From assembly GCA_030374765.1 (NCBI GenBank), contig JARGXX010000105.1, positions 124,001-188,000 of the forward strand: 64,000 nt of DNA, read 5' to 3'. The notes beneath the pieces were generated by a model. That model saw only the letters and a program-made list of their open reading frames with translations. It was not told the origin of the DNA and searched no databases. This stretch comes from Agarophyton chilense. Lineage: Eukaryota > Rhodophyta > Florideophyceae > Gracilariales > Gracilariaceae. Below are positions 34,900 to 46,870 of this stretch, piece after piece; position 1 is the stretch's first letter, and each line of letters starts with the position of its first letter. Made by a program: the position numbers and the translations under genes.

Positions 34900-36540
34900 A
34901 ATTTCTTACCGAGATTGGTGTGTGTCGCTTCCTTACTAAGAGACATCTCACTAAAACTAACTGTTGAACTGCTCAAATGAAACTTTTCTTATAGCTGTTT
35001 AACAGCTAGCTGTTACATTGGAAGGCGTTTTTTAACCTTTTTGTTACCCTTTTTAAAACGGCTTGTTTGCCGTCGCATGGACAACGGTATTGCTCGTTCT
35101 TTGGTGCTTAGCGAGTCTTGAGAGTGATTTATTCGATCGCCACAGATACTAAAAGATAGTGATCAACTAAAAGAGCAGCCATCGAGAAGTCATTTTTATT
35201 GGTTACCGCTATGTTTCAGTTCAAGTATGGCGGAGTTTTGGCCTCATTCTCGTTGTCCCACTAAGAAAAAAATTAATGAGCCCAATTAGAAAGAAATTAA
35301 ACCATTAGGGATAACTTTATGGGCTCAAGAAGCTTGAGTGTCCACTCCCGACCCTTTTCCATTTCCAGCCTTTTCTGAAAGGTCCATGTAGAAAACTTGT
35401 TGGCCAGCAGCGATTGGTGAGACCTATAAGCCCATGGTAGTATCTATCGAGTAGTAATGCGTTTTAGCTCCATTTTGGAGGTTCTAGATTTCTATATGAG
35501 AGGCTCTGATGTCTACGAGTTCTCTCTCGGACGACCTGAACCAACATTTTTGGACACCCAAAAACATCACTTTTTATTGGCTTCGAGCCCTTCAACTTTT
35601 AGAAACGGTGAGGTGTCTTTCGTTTAGGGTCCAGTAAGGCGACTGCTACTGGAAGAGAAACCCCATACATTATAAAAATCTGTGAGGCGTTTGCCGCAGA
35701 ACAGAAAAAAAGTGAGGCGTTAGCCGCTAGACACAGCACCCTATGCCTGCCAACTGTACCTGTTGATGCGTCCTCGGCGTAGACGGGAGAAATTCTGTGT
35801 GTACCAACGGTTTTGGGTCTGTCTAGAAAGCTTCCACAAAATGAGAAGTCCGTGACGGTCGTAAAGACTTGGTGGCGATCTGGGATAGATCTCTGAACGA
35901 AAAGCTGCCGCAAATGGTGCTGCGTAGTTTTTCCTGCAAAATTGTTGCTTTTGGTATGGAGTGGAAGCATATTTTTGTTATTACCTTTTCCCAGGAAGCC
36001 CTGGAAGGATTTTAGACGACTGTTTCTGTTTAACGCAGAATTGGGAAGACTGAAGAAATCGTTACACATCCGGAGTGTCTGACCGGGAGCCAGGGAGTCT
36101 GATTCCTGCTAACTACTGACATAAGTTTTTGGTTGCATTGGTTTGAAAAGATCAGCAAGAAGTTTATAGGAATAAATTTGTATCATTCATCTACCTGGGC
36201 CATTCAGTAACGGAAAACGCTTATTTCCGCTAAAGGGTAAAGTAAAGTTTGGCCAAAAGCGTCACATCCAAAGATGACACCTACAGTTTGCTTAAAGTAG
36301 AGGTTCAGAAGACTTATTCAACACTTGTTGCGAATTGAATTTCGAGCAGTGTACCGTCATGGCATTTTTGAAATCTCAAAAATGTTTCTATCCGTAGCGC
36401 ATAATACAAACCGGAATAAAAAGATGACGACCACTCCCCAGCAGGGCAAAGCGCCAGCAATGACTTGATGTATTGTAGCCATCATGCTGTCCTTGTAGAG
36501 CATAAAAAGTCAAATATAGAAAAGGAAGTTTACATATAGC
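34900..36540. other. Gap with one unassigned minus-strand open stretch
   Basis: No supported gene. The minus strand at 36069-35599 is open for 156 codons (MCNDFFSLPNSALNR...) with a short internal repeat (AANASLFFCSAANAS). No domain was recognised; it may be a transposon fragment. Confidence 0.35.
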
Positions 36541-36612
36541 GACAAACTTTTATACCATCAATTGCAATCAAAAGAGCAAATGGCGCGCTTTTTTGTACCA
36601 TAAACAGTATGT

Positions 36613-37707
36613 ATGAAAGAGCTTCATAGTATATCCAAAGCCTGCAAAAAGTCTCTAGAACCCTTTCCGTTCTTAACCGGCCACCAAAATGCCTGGTGGT
36701 CTCCTTTTATCGAAGTAGAAAAGTGTCAGATTCTAGCCCATTCTGCACACCACTTGTCGCATCAGCAAATTGCTGATGAAATAGGGTGGCACCGTAAAAC
36801 TGTGCAGTAATTCCTATTGAGGCTCAAGAAGTCTAAACAGCGTATATGGAAACCGAGGAACCAGAAAATACTCGAAAACATTAAACGCACTATCATTCGA
36901 GATGTCATTATGCACCAATCCAGTGCGAGTGAAGTATAGAAAAAGTACAATCTCAAAATGTCCGTGCGCTGTATTCCACAGATACTACAGGAAGTTCCGT
37001 TCCTTAACTATAAGATAATGAATTCTGGACCATATATGAATGATGGTCACAAAAAAGCTTTCCGGGTGAAGGAGAAGCTCCGTCGGCACGGTTTAAAGTG
37101 TCAGAAAGTTATATTTTCGGTTGAAAAAAATACAACCTTGATGTTTCGGATGACCTAGCGGCGTATGGGCATGATCTTTGCAAATAGCCTGAGATTTTCT
37201 CTGAAAGGGTTCAAGGTAGGGGGTCGCTGATGATTAGGGGTTGTATTTCGTACTATGGAACAAGATCACTAACTTGTTTTGATGGTACAGTGAATGCGGT
37301 TAGTTTTAGTGAATAATTGAAAAATTTAAGAAAAATCTTTAAACCTTCGCTAGTCAAACTCTAGATGAAAACTGGACGTTTATGCTCGACGGGGCTAATT
37401 CTCACAGAGCTAATGTGACAAAAGAATAGTTAAAGAACCATGATGTAGACCTTTTGGACTGGCCGCCGAGGGCCCGGACTTGAATGTAATAGACAATGTC
37501 TGGGCCTGGCTTTTCAGGCTTGTCTACCAAGATCACCGGCAGTTTGAATTGTGGAGAAACTGGCAGACACTGTAGAGTGCATGTGGAATCAACTGCCTGA
37601 TACTGATTGAGAACCTCTACAAATCAATTCCACAGCGTGTGGTTAAAGTTGTTGAGAAAAAAGATGCAATGCCGCGCTATTGTAGACTATTAATAGACGT
37701 TTAATGA
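36613..37707 (+). pseudogene. Tc1/mariner transposase, decayed
   Basis: The plus strand encodes an N-terminal helix-turn-helix with SHQQIADEIGWHRKTVQ, then a TAA at 36808-36810 and continuing sequence in the same frame (FLLRLKKSKQRIW). Later come LKCQKVIFSVEK (eroded first Asp region) and, near 37455, GPDLNVIDNVWAWLFRLVY, which is the PDLNPIEN.W.....VY block with the Glu replaced by Asp. The last residues (IPQRVVKVVEKKDAMPRY) match the usual C-terminus. Many stops and several frameshifts. It is a different family from the Tc1 copy at 41190-42487. Confidence 0.8.
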
Positions 37708-38527
37708 GTTATGCTTTTATAATATTTTCCTGAGATATACGAACTACGTTTAATGTTTACCACATTCACGCAGTTTGCTTGGAACCGGCGACAGGCGCTT
37801 TTATCGGCGAAGTAGTCAGCCAGAAGGAAGAGCAGGCGCGCTACCGTTTTCGGCACAAGGCGAGTGTTTTTGAAAGAGCACCGGATTTTCTTTAAGAGTT
37901 ATCAAAATTTCGTTCACTGTATGTGCAGGATTGTCGTTGCGTAAGCTCCCTAATTGCGAACTTGCCATCCGTTGCTATCAAAAACCAAAGTAGCGAAAGC
38001 AAACAGGTCCGCAAGGAATTTCAAAATTACACATCTCAATATTACATTCGGTTCAAGTCATCTGTATTAAAGCATACAAATGCGTGCGGACAGATTGGAA
38101 GGAGTAAAAGATGAACTTAGTGCTTTCAACATGATCTGTTTCTCAAGGCTTGCAGCAAGCTCACGAGTGTAAGAAAAGGTGAAGAGTAGAAAGCTTTCAA
38201 ATCGAAGAAAGTAAACAGTGTAAATCATAGGAATAGACTTACTATATCCTCATTATTTTGATGCGCACAAGTGTTTATTACAAAAATTTTAGAATTAATC
38301 CAGGAAATGAAATGAGCACTACAGTTCTCATTAGACCTCTGAAAAGGGCTACGTCTGAAGGCTGTTGGGAACCAATAAACGATACGCATTGCGAGAGATG
38401 AATGAATAATCAAATTCAGCTCATTCCCAAATATTACCATGGGGTTCAATTTGGAAAGCGAGGATCAGGTTGACCCAGGAACGAAGCCTGCAGCGTTGGC
38501 ACCGAGTAGAATCACAAAACCTCACCA

Positions 38528-40906
38528 ATGGTCTCCTTCGAGCCACGCGAGCCACATCCAAGTCCGGACACAGCACCCAATCTGATCATACCCATGCCCC
38601 GTACGCCTAAGACAGGATCTCTTGGGCGAAACCGCGGTCGAGGGCGCGGAAGAGATCGCACTAGAGATTGCGGCTCTGGGTCCTCAACGGGCCGCGGACG
38701 AGGGCGCAACAACCCTAAGTCTACTGGTGTTCACCCATCTAAAGGGTGGAAGTGTTCCAACATCATCGAAGAGTCGCTCATGCTAGAGCCGGAGTTTACC
38801 GAAATTGTTGTAACAGAGAAAGCCCGGTTGTTTTGCTCTGCCGCTCTCGAGAGGCTCCAAGTAGAGCTACCAGCACAGAATTTTCTTAGTACAAGAGCTT
38901 GGATCTTCGTACTGCTTTTTGAACCTTTGCTAAGTCAGTGTATGGATTGGATGAACCAAAACATTTTGCTAAATGTACAGGGCCGCCAACATTTCTCTTT
39001 ATGTCATACTTATCGCTACACGTCTGTGCTTCTCCTCTCACACATCACCGGTCAAAGTAATTGCGAAGCTCTATAACTGCTTTATACAATCGCCCACAAC
39101 ACGCCGGACCTTGACCTTGTTCGTTATATAAGTCACAATATTTTGGCATACACACCAACAAGGCGAGCAGCTTACGAAACAAGCAACTGGATGGCACGAT
39201 AAGACCAAACGCAATTTCTCGGGACATTCGAAAAACTGGCGTTCCACACAAGGTGTTTTTCACACCGATGAACGCCTTTTCAACCTTAGATGACTATCTT
39301 ACGGTACTCGATCGCAGTACAATCAAGTGAAAACAATAAGTGCACGTAAAGCGGACAGGGAAAGCCACACTTCAGATACGATAGCCGATGCACTCTCCCG
39401 AGTCACGTTAATGGTTCGATTCCGCCGAAGGGGTGAGCAAGAGCGCACAAATGTTGCAAAGCAGTTAGAATGTTTAATAGAAGGTAGATTGGAGCACAGT
39501 ATGCATGGGCTAGTTGTCACTGCTGACAGAGGGTATGGAAGCATCATATTGCTCTGCACTATGCTGCTATACGGTATTGAGTCAATATTTATAATGCCAG
39601 ACCATTTATTGTGGTGTCACCTCTTCGTGGGAGCTTCATTCCTGAAGCCGACAAGGTATGATGAGGACGACCACAGCAGCGTTGAAGATGACAATTCGTT
39701 TGAAGAGGAAAGCCACCCGTCATCTCCAAGAAACACCAGGCCAGCTGGCACAGACAGTACTGGTCCAGAGCCTTTGTCTGCCAGTAATAGAGAAGAGACT
39801 GATGGACCAAGAGTCATGTCAACTAAATCACCGTCGTTTCTGTTGGACCGACCCAAACAGTTTATTTTTGATGACAATCCAAAGGCAGAGCCGGCCTCAT
39901 TTTTAGCTATAATGATATTTAACTCTCCGCAAGTGACACAAGCTACAGGTATTCGCAACTCATCTTCAAGAGCACGAGTAACTGCTGTTGCCGTGAGAGA
40001 ACATGACACAGACACGTTTTTTTAAGATTATTCACTTCACGTACAGTGTATCTATTTCTCTTACTGCAGGGTTCAAGTCGTGAGTTGCTGTGCCCCGGCG
40101 GGCGTCTAAATCTCATTTATTGTTCTTTAGGAGGCTTGACAGTGGTCGTCTATTCATTCCCCCAAGTGAACCTGGGGAAGGCCGGGACATAATTGAACGA
40201 TTCATGTTGCTGAATTGCTGCGTTTATAACGATTGAGGAAAGATGCAGTGACTGGTTTATTCTTCGGCAGTGCAGGGTAACAGGAACTAATGCTCGGAAA
40301 GCATTGATGCACAACAATGAAGTGTGTGATTTACTTGTTCTATAACAAAGCAGTTCCAACGAAGAGAATAGTTCAGCGACATTTCTGAAAGGCTTTTTCG
40401 AAAGCTTGTTTAGTAGCGCACAGTCTACAGGATAAATGATGAGAGGTACAATCAATGAGTCCGCCGTTATTTCCGAATTGAGATCAAAACCAATCGTCAT
40501 AACTTTGTTCGAGTGTGGAATGTTTTCTAAGCTCGACTGTGAATGCTTTGCATGCTCACCAAATGCTGTCGCATTGATTAACTCGTATACACATGGTTTA
40601 TCCAGTGACTACTACAAGATCTCTACTATAACGATTGCGTCAGTAGAAATTAACACCAGTGTGGCGCAATTCAGTTTGAACCGTGCTATTGGAAATGCTT
40701 TCTTTGGAACTGTAGTTTGCAGTATTCGGGAGCCCTTTTTCCAAAGCACATTGCATACCAACACATGAGACACGTTCCAACACATATGGTGGTGCTAAAC
40801 ACTCAATAAGTCATTCACGTGTCTCCAGCAGAGACAGGTATAATATCTATTGTTCTGGCGTACTGCACAGCAAAAGACCTAATACTTCTTTATAGAACTC
40901 TACAGT
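38528..40906 (+). pseudogene. Copy B of the long DDE-type transposase, 5' part
   Basis: Starts with a 182-codon open stretch whose N-terminal part is Arg/Gly-rich (RGRGRGRDRTRD). After frame changes come the STLDDYL block (39270) and a 232-codon open stretch (39327-40025). That stretch holds KADRESHTSDTIADALSRV, VTADRGYG, SIFIMPDHLLWCHLF, an acidic tract and RVTAVAVRE. Further pieces run to RHVPTHMVVLNT (about 40770), which corresponds to HIGKVMHQMCVLNF of copy A. At 40907 the copia element begins, and the family resumes at 47167. The protein seems to have been about 900 residues or more. Family not named with certainty; see copy A. Confidence 0.65.
40902..40906. repeat. Target-site duplication (ACAGT), left
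   Basis: ACAGT directly precedes the first TG of the copia insertion. The same five bases directly follow its last CA at 47162-47166. Five bp is the usual duplication length for copia integrases, and homology to copy A continues on both sides. Confidence 0.7.
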
Positions 40907-41185
40907 TGTCGAATCACCGAATGTGTCACTCATAGATCTGAGGGCGGTTCAACAATGCGCTTGAGGGATAAAACTAAGTCAATCAGGACAAAACCTTCCT
41001 TCACTTCGCTCTCTTCCCCCCTCTCCTTTCTTTACTCGTTTGGGTTGTTGCTCACCCTTTATCATTGCTCTGCTCGTGTTTTCGTACGCACCCGTTGCTG
41101 AGGGTAATTCATTTCATTGCAGCTGCCCGTTTGCATGCGTTCGCGATCTTTGCATTGCTGACAGGTTGCTTTGTCAAAGAGGAAT
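40907..41185 (-). repeat. Copia leader repeat, second copy
   Basis: Matches 46846-47122 at a constant offset of 5937 bp. Includes the gag ATG (reverse complement near 40929) and eight further codons before ending at ACA and the ACAGT duplication. It lies downstream of the inner terminal repeat in element orientation. Confidence 0.9.
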
Positions 41186-41189
41186 TGAA

Positions 41190-42487
41190 AAGTCTGTTTC
41201 AAAATCATATCCCTCGCGCAAATTTTCCAAAAAATCGACGTTTTGGCTACAGTACAACTAACAAAATCAGTGTGAAAAAATTTTCAAGTAAAAAAACCGT
41301 TTCAAAATCATAACCTTTATTGCATCCTTTTTATTCTAACGCGAGTTCAGTAGTTTATTTTTGCTCCTCTAGCCTGTATAACACTCATACAACGCTTTGG
41401 CATTGATTCTATAAAAGGATTGATAGCATTACAGTCAATCTTTTCCCAGCAATCTTTGATACAATTTTTCAGATCAAAAACTGTATCAAATTGCCTTCCT
41501 TATCCATGAACCGTTCGGGCCAACATTCCCCAAATGTTTTCGATAGGGTTGAGGTCAGGAGAGCGCGCAGGCCATTCCATAACCGACAAATTTAGACTAT
41601 TGAACCACTGTTTCATAGAATTAGACTTATGCACAGGTGCATTATCTTGCTGAAAAATGAATTTTTCTCCGTGTATACAGTATGAAAAAGGTAAAAGATA
41701 GTTTTCTAGAACCTCAGCATACTTCTAAGAGTTCATTATAGTTTCAACAAAAGCCATATCAGTTGCTCCTTTCGTAGAGATTCCAGCCCAAACCATTACT
41801 GATGCGCCTCCTGAATTCCTAATCACAAATTCCTTCTTTTCTTTTCGTAGATCATGCCAATAAAATTTATAGCAATCTGGACCATCAAGGTTAATCTTTT
41901 TTCGTCTGAAAAGATAAAATGATTCCATTCCGTTTTCCAATAAGCTTTTTGAGCACACCATTCAACTCGATTTTTCTTGTTATTATCTTTTAAAAAAAAG
42001 TTTTCCTCCTTTTTTGTACTTGAACAAATTTTGACGGTTAACTTTAAACCATATTGTAGATCTTGATAGAGGCAATTTTAGATTTTTGACAATTTTCCTG
42101 CAAGATGAAGAGTTGCGGCATAGTTTTCGCTTAATTCCACGCTTATCGGTCGGGGATAGTGCCGTAGGACAGCCGGTTGAACGCTTTGTTCCGTATGTAG
42201 CGGGGTTTTTGATGAAGTTGCTGATTGTTTTTGGGCTGCGCCTGAGTTTTCGGGCTATGTCTGCTAGAATCATACCCTGAACTACTAATTCCATGATTTT
42301 CAGCTGTTCAGAGTGTGTCAGAGGTGCGCCACGAGCCATAATTGAGCGAATGATTGTATAAAGGATATACTTTTGAAACAGTGTTATTGACTTAGTGGTT
42401 TTTATTTGTTTTGAAATGTGCTCTACAGTACGTGAAATGCCTTTTTGGCGCAGTTTTTGTAAAGGGATATGTTTTTGAAACGCACTG
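41190..42487 (-). mobile_element. Tc1 DNA transposon, about 1.3 kb, inserted in the copia terminal repeat
   Basis: The left end AAGTCTGTTTCAAAATCATA and the right end (reverse complement CAGTGCGTTTCAAAAACATA) are imperfect terminal inverted repeats of about 25 bp starting with the CAGTG typical of Tc1. The unoccupied site is visible in the other terminal repeat (47119-47132: GGAATTGTATATCT). Here it is split after GAATTG, with TA at 42488-42489 on the right and its mutated partner AA at 41188-41189 on the left. Length fits Tc1 elements. It is the youngest layer of the nest. Confidence 0.92.
41347..42339 (-). pseudogene. Tc1 transposase (DD34E) with stops and a frameshift
   Basis: ATG at 42339 opens MARGAPLTHSEQLKIMEL, then two helix-turn-helix regions (about residues 1-115). 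Near 41990 the frame changes. The catalytic core follows with DEKKINLDGPD (first Asp), IFQQDNAPVH (second Asp) and WPARSPDLNPIENIWG (Glu), with 34 residues between the second Asp and the Glu, the Tc1 spacing. The protein ends at 41347. Defects are the frameshift near 41970-41990, a TAG after ETIMNS and a TAA after RTVHG. Full length would be about 330 residues, normal for the family. Confidence 0.92.
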
Positions 42488-42528
42488 TATATCTCAAAAT
42501 CATTTATTGATTGAATCTCGTACACACA
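42488..42528 (-). repeat. Copia terminal repeat, inner copy (about 43 bp in all)
   Basis: Together with the TG at 41186-41187 it forms a short repeat TG...CA that matches 47123-47161 except at a few positions. In element orientation the preceding bases are ACTGGGG, as expected of a polypurine tract before a 3' long terminal repeat. Confidence 0.7.
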
Positions 42529-42661
42529 CCCCAGTTGTGTGAGATTCTTCTCATGCAACTAATGTTCAACTATTCCTGTGAAGCTGGAATGACTGATGAG
42601 GAGGTAGCGTTAGCGTGCCAGTTGCTGCAATTCGATTCAGTAGCTTGTGCGAACCAACTTT

Positions 42662-43345
42662 TTACTTTGTGAGCGCATCTGCTATATATGCCTTTCCTTG
42701 AACCCATTTTAGCGTGTCCAGCTCTCTGGATTCGAAGGAGTCTCTGATCCTTTGCACAGTTTGCCGTAATCGGTAGTCTTTTCCTTCATGAAGGGTGGTG
42801 GTGGTATCAAACGGTCCTTTGGATTCAACGTGAAGAATGTGCCTGAAGTTATCCTCCGGTGTAATATACTTCATTGCACTCTTAATATGAAACCCTCGAT
42901 CGTCAACATCCGTACAAGAAAGTATTTCAGCTCCATATGACGAGTACGATGCTCTTCTCTGTTTGCTGCCCGACAAATCAATAAGATAGTAGGTAGTGGC
43001 ATCCCCATCTTCAGTGCGGTATCGCAAACCTGTTACCAAACCTGTTTGACCGTACATCTGGGTTGCAGCAACATTAAACGCTGCACCTGAAAAGGTAACA
43101 ATCTCGACATCTGTCACCAGGCTTGATTGTCGTCTGAAAGTAATAACAGGTTGTAATCTGCTGATCTCAGTGAGGATCTTGTTACCCTCCATTATATCCC
43201 GTACTGTCAGTCGCGGCAATTTCTGTTGCATAGCAGAGCCCACGTATGCGGCTTGAGGCAGTGCACCGCTCCCGAGCCAAATCATTTCGCCGGCCATTTT
43301 GCGGAACATCTTCCTTTCATATTCGGTGGAAACGTCTAGGGGCAT
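42662..43345 (-). pseudogene. Copia RNase H and connection region
   Basis: The open piece starts in the connection domain (MAGEMIWLGSGALPQAAY), continues through the RNase H fold (VEIVTFSGAAFN, eroded DASW-type motif; YYLIDLSGSKQRRASYSSYGAE) and ends with TTTLHEGKDYRLRQTV and WVQGKAYIADALTK, the standard copia C-terminus. A further piece just upstream (43345-43480) has DEVQFNGCTIFQ, which in related elements lies shortly after the YxDD box. Confidence 0.88.
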
Positions 43346-43499
43346 GGTGCGTCATTGTTTGCTGAGGTTAACAGACTTGATTGAGGCCAAGTACTCATGC
43401 ATATACAGCCTGATGTCAAAGTTTCGTGACTGGAATATTGTACATCCGTTGAACTGCACTTCGTCATCTATCATTGTCTTGCTGATCTCAAATCTTTGC

Positions 43500-44678
43500 T
43501 TCAGAGAGTCACATTACGCCTCTCCATCCCTTTCATTCGCGGGGTGGGCGTATGTACAGTTCTCGCGTAATAGATCCACTTTGTAAGTAGGCCCCTTTTA
43601 CATCTAAGCATCCGATTCTCAGTTTGAGTAACGTTGCCGAAGACAATAGCATTCGTATGATGTAATACTATGCGCTTGCTGAGTCCCTTCGTATGTTACC
43701 CTTCTCTTTGTCACGATTTCCGTGCGGGCACAGCCTAGCTTTCATCCGTTTAAGACCTTTCCCCTCACGATTAACCTTGTAGACGACGTGTGAGCTAACG
43801 ATGTTTGCACCCTTAGGGACAGTGTTCTCCATGACCTCGACGTACGCATCCTTCCAGGCTTTCTCTATCTCCTGATCGACGGCCTTGTCTAGCACCCATT
43901 GGGATGCGCAATCCATATTATTTCTAGTCATTTGCGCACCCCCAGTGACTTGATAGATCTCGCCCAGTATCTTCTGTTCGTCCGATTCCAGTATAGTACC
44001 CTGCGAAAGCGTCTCAGTCTCCGTTCGAGATTGGCCAATATCTCTTTCTGGCTCACCCGCTAAAAGCTTCGAGAAAAAGCTCGTTGACATATTCTCTGGT
44101 TGCCCTATATCGCCTATCTCGCTGTCGGATCCAAAGATATCAAGCATTATTTGCGCAGCGTCGTCCTCAAGTACTTCGTGTTCATGGTTTTCATTCGCTT
44201 GGGGTTGTTCTTCGTGTGCTGACGGCGGTGTTTCATCTGCTAGCAGGTCCTCCAGTGTGCCCTCCTGGAGCTTCTGTGTGAGTGCTCCCTCTGGCACTAG
44301 CCTAATATGTTCATAAACTACTTGCATTGGGGGACCTCTATTCGATCTTCTGCACTTCACAAAAAACCGTGTGGCTGATAGCACTGTAGCTTTCACCCAT
44401 CGAACAGGGTCGTTCTGTTGTGAAGTGTTGTAGTATACCCTGATTTGCGACCCGGGTTTCATAGTGGAACACGGTACCAAATGATTGTCGTGAGAACGCA
44501 TCAGTTTTTGAAGCGCTCTCGTTGCAGTGGCACCCTTATGTGCCCCCAACAATTGGGGAGGAACATGTCGCGGAGATATGCCCAACAACGATGGTGAGTA
44601 TCCGCGAGCTAATTGAAACGAGCTCAACGTTGACCTGCCATGAAACAAATTACATAGAAATGACGCTCTTCCATCCAA
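43500..44678 (-). pseudogene. Copia integrase C-terminus and start of reverse transcriptase
   Basis: The 336-codon open piece holds the integrase tail (RGYSPSLLGISPRHVP), a linker rich in Glu, and the RT start (VVYKVNREGKGLKRMKARL, then NIRRDSASA). A TAG at 43668-43670 follows. The frame then continues with GCLDVKGAYLQSGSI and ELYIRPPRE, which is the first catalytic Asp region (DVKGAYL), before homology stops abruptly near 43550. The palm segment with the YxDD box is missing between here and the connection region, an internal deletion of several hundred bp judged from related elements. Confidence 0.85.
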
Positions 44679-44681
44679 GGT

Positions 44682-45638
44682 CTATGGCGAAGCCGTAGTT
44701 TGTTCACGAGAAATCTTATTGAATATCAATTTGAACAGTCCATTGTTGCGTTCCACCTTCCAGTTTTTGGAGAACGATCGAGATGGACGTTCATGGATTT
44801 CAATTCCATGGGACATAAGGATCTTCTTAAGCACTGGTCTGGTGAATTCAGGGTCCGCGCTAAACGTTCTTGGGGCTCCATGGTGATAAATCCATTCTGT
44901 TTCAAATTTCTCAGCCAATTACTTTGAGTCTCGTTTGCGAACAATAACCCTTTCGCCATAATTCGTACCAGCATCAATCAAGTTGAGCACTTCATATTTG
45001 TCGTTCTGGATGTATATTACTAAGAAGTCGGCTTGCAGAGATTGGTTGAATGCTTCGTTAACGTGGCTAAGCGATATTTTCTTTCTGTGTGCCGGCCTAC
45101 CACCTGATGCACAAATGTCGCAGGCGTTCCAAACCGTTTGGCAAAGGGTTGAAAGCTCATCGCTGAGGTCACCAACATCCTTAATTATTGCTCTCATCTC
45201 GTCAGCTGTAGCCTGCGTGAACCTGTGGTGCTTCTTGATAGCGTTTTTATCTAAACGCAAACCACGGTTGTTGCTTCCTAGCAATGATGTAATAGACGAA
45301 GATCTGTGAGGTAAAAGTTCGATTCTTATGCGTTCATCGTGGCCATCATCCTTGGCTATGTACCTGAAAAATACCCTTTCATTGGTGTCCATCGGTCATT
45401 GCATCCTAACCGTAGTGGGGTCTGTTCGGTTCATCGTATTACAGAATCTCTTCACGTCAAGCTCTAATATCGTAGGCGAGGTGCCGTCTACAATGTCAAA
45501 TGGCAATGCTGTCGGTCTGCCGTTAACGTTGACCACGATAATCCATGTGGCAATGATTGGTTTGGAATTGGCTCCAGGGTCACCCCATCCGTGGAAATAA
45601 TGAGCTCTTGGTGGGTCGAGGTGTAAAGCAACGCCCAT
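44682..45638 (-). pseudogene. Copia protease and integrase core
   Basis: One frame, cut by three stops (TGA at 45396, TAA at 44919, TAG at 44682), encodes a protease-like segment, a C..C zinc segment of integrase (CDICASGGRPAHRKK) and the core. The core has ADFLVIYIQNDKYEVLNLID (first Asp), FSADPEF (second Asp) and KVERNNGLFK (Glu), so the catalytic residues survive. Decay in this part is by base substitution to stop codons, not by indels. Confidence 0.85.
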
Positions 45639-45736
45639 GGCATGGCATATGGCGGTGGCGTTTTCAATGCCACTTGTAGATGTCGGTGCTCTTTCATCAA
45701 GATTAGGATTGAGATCTAGCGGGAGCTTACTGGACC

Positions 45737-46870
45737 TCAGTGCGGAAAAAGCGACTTCTTTACGTTAGACGGCTGCTCTACTTTGTCTTCAGACTCAACT
45801 GGTGGTGCGTGGTCGTTGTGTACTCTTGTTGCTGGCGCGTTTCCAGTTCTGCTCTGCCTCCTTTTCTTCTTGACTATGTCCCAGCATGCCTTGCGATCCT
45901 TATACCAGTGGCCGGGTTTCTTACATCCAAGGCACGGGTTCTCTTCTTTGAGCTTCTTAATAAAGCCATCACAGTCCTTTTGAAATGTTGGGGTTCTCTT
46001 TCTCAGTAGTGAGTTTGTTTTAGATTGTTCAGAGACAGTCATTTTCACCTATTGGTTATCATGGACGTGGGAAAGGGATGACGCGGTAGCCTTCAAAGAA
46101 AACATCTTAGAATCCGAGCTGTTGACCTTTGACAATTCGCTCTGAAGTTTGTAAGTTTTCTCCAGAAAGTGCTTCGCTTCGGAGTTTTCCTTCAAGCCAC
46201 TAATTATCATGTCAAGCTCATTGCTTCCTACCATCAATGCAAGTTTATGATGCTTCCTGTGCGCACCAGTTTTGGTAGCGAGTTGAAAAATGATCGAGTT
46301 CATAGTGTCCGAGGTAAGCCTTGCATTGCGGAGCATCAGTATCGCGAAATGCCTTGCAAACGATTCTTGCATTACGGAAGTATTATTCATATATATCGCC
46401 ACCGCGCCCTTAAACCTTGCTGCGAATGAGGACACTTTCTCACTGTCCTCTATTTGACAATTGTGTACGGCGGTGAGTAGATCTAGTTCACGTTTTACTA
46501 CCTCTGTTGGGGAATCGGTTGAAATGATGTTGATGATGGCCTCAATCATTCCATTGTTGTGTTTATCGTTCTCGTCAAAATCCAGAGAAATAGTGCCATC
46601 TGATTCCAACTCACTGAGCAGTTTTCTTGCAGTAGAATCAAAGCTCAAGTAAATTAGGCGCACAGCGCCGCGGCAAATGGCTTTGAACTTTGTGTCTACT
46701 TCGGCAAAAGAAACAATCATTTTCATCCAAATCCTTAACGATTGCCGATATTCCACCTTTGACGTCACGTTTGTTACAAACCTCGGTGCATTGTTGACGT
46801 TGCCAGCTGAATCAGTTGATGGACCGCCCTCTGAGCCCATAACTTTCGAATGTCCGAATGTGTCACTCAT
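45737..46870 (-). pseudogene. Copia gag with zinc knuckle
   Basis: ATG at 46870 (MSDTFGHSKVMGSEGG) opens a 273-residue capsid-type gag (UBN2-like order: SLRIWMKMIVSF, then LTAVHNCQIEDSEKVSSF, then MIISGLKENSEAKHF). A TAG at 46049-46051 follows, and the same frame goes on with a basic region containing the zinc knuckle CLGCKKPGHWYKDRKAC (CX2CX4HX6C; the last spacing is longer than the usual four). Stop at 45737. A frame change precedes the protease part. Confidence 0.85.

Noticed and set aside
36350-37920. CAGTG-starting ends as terminal inverted repeats of the second Tc1/mariner remnant
   Set aside because: Only the first five bases match convincingly and just one side has a TA, so the ends are not supported.
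39617-40015. Minus-strand open stretch over transposase copy B
   Set aside because: The plus strand carries the motifs shared with copy A; the antisense frame has none.
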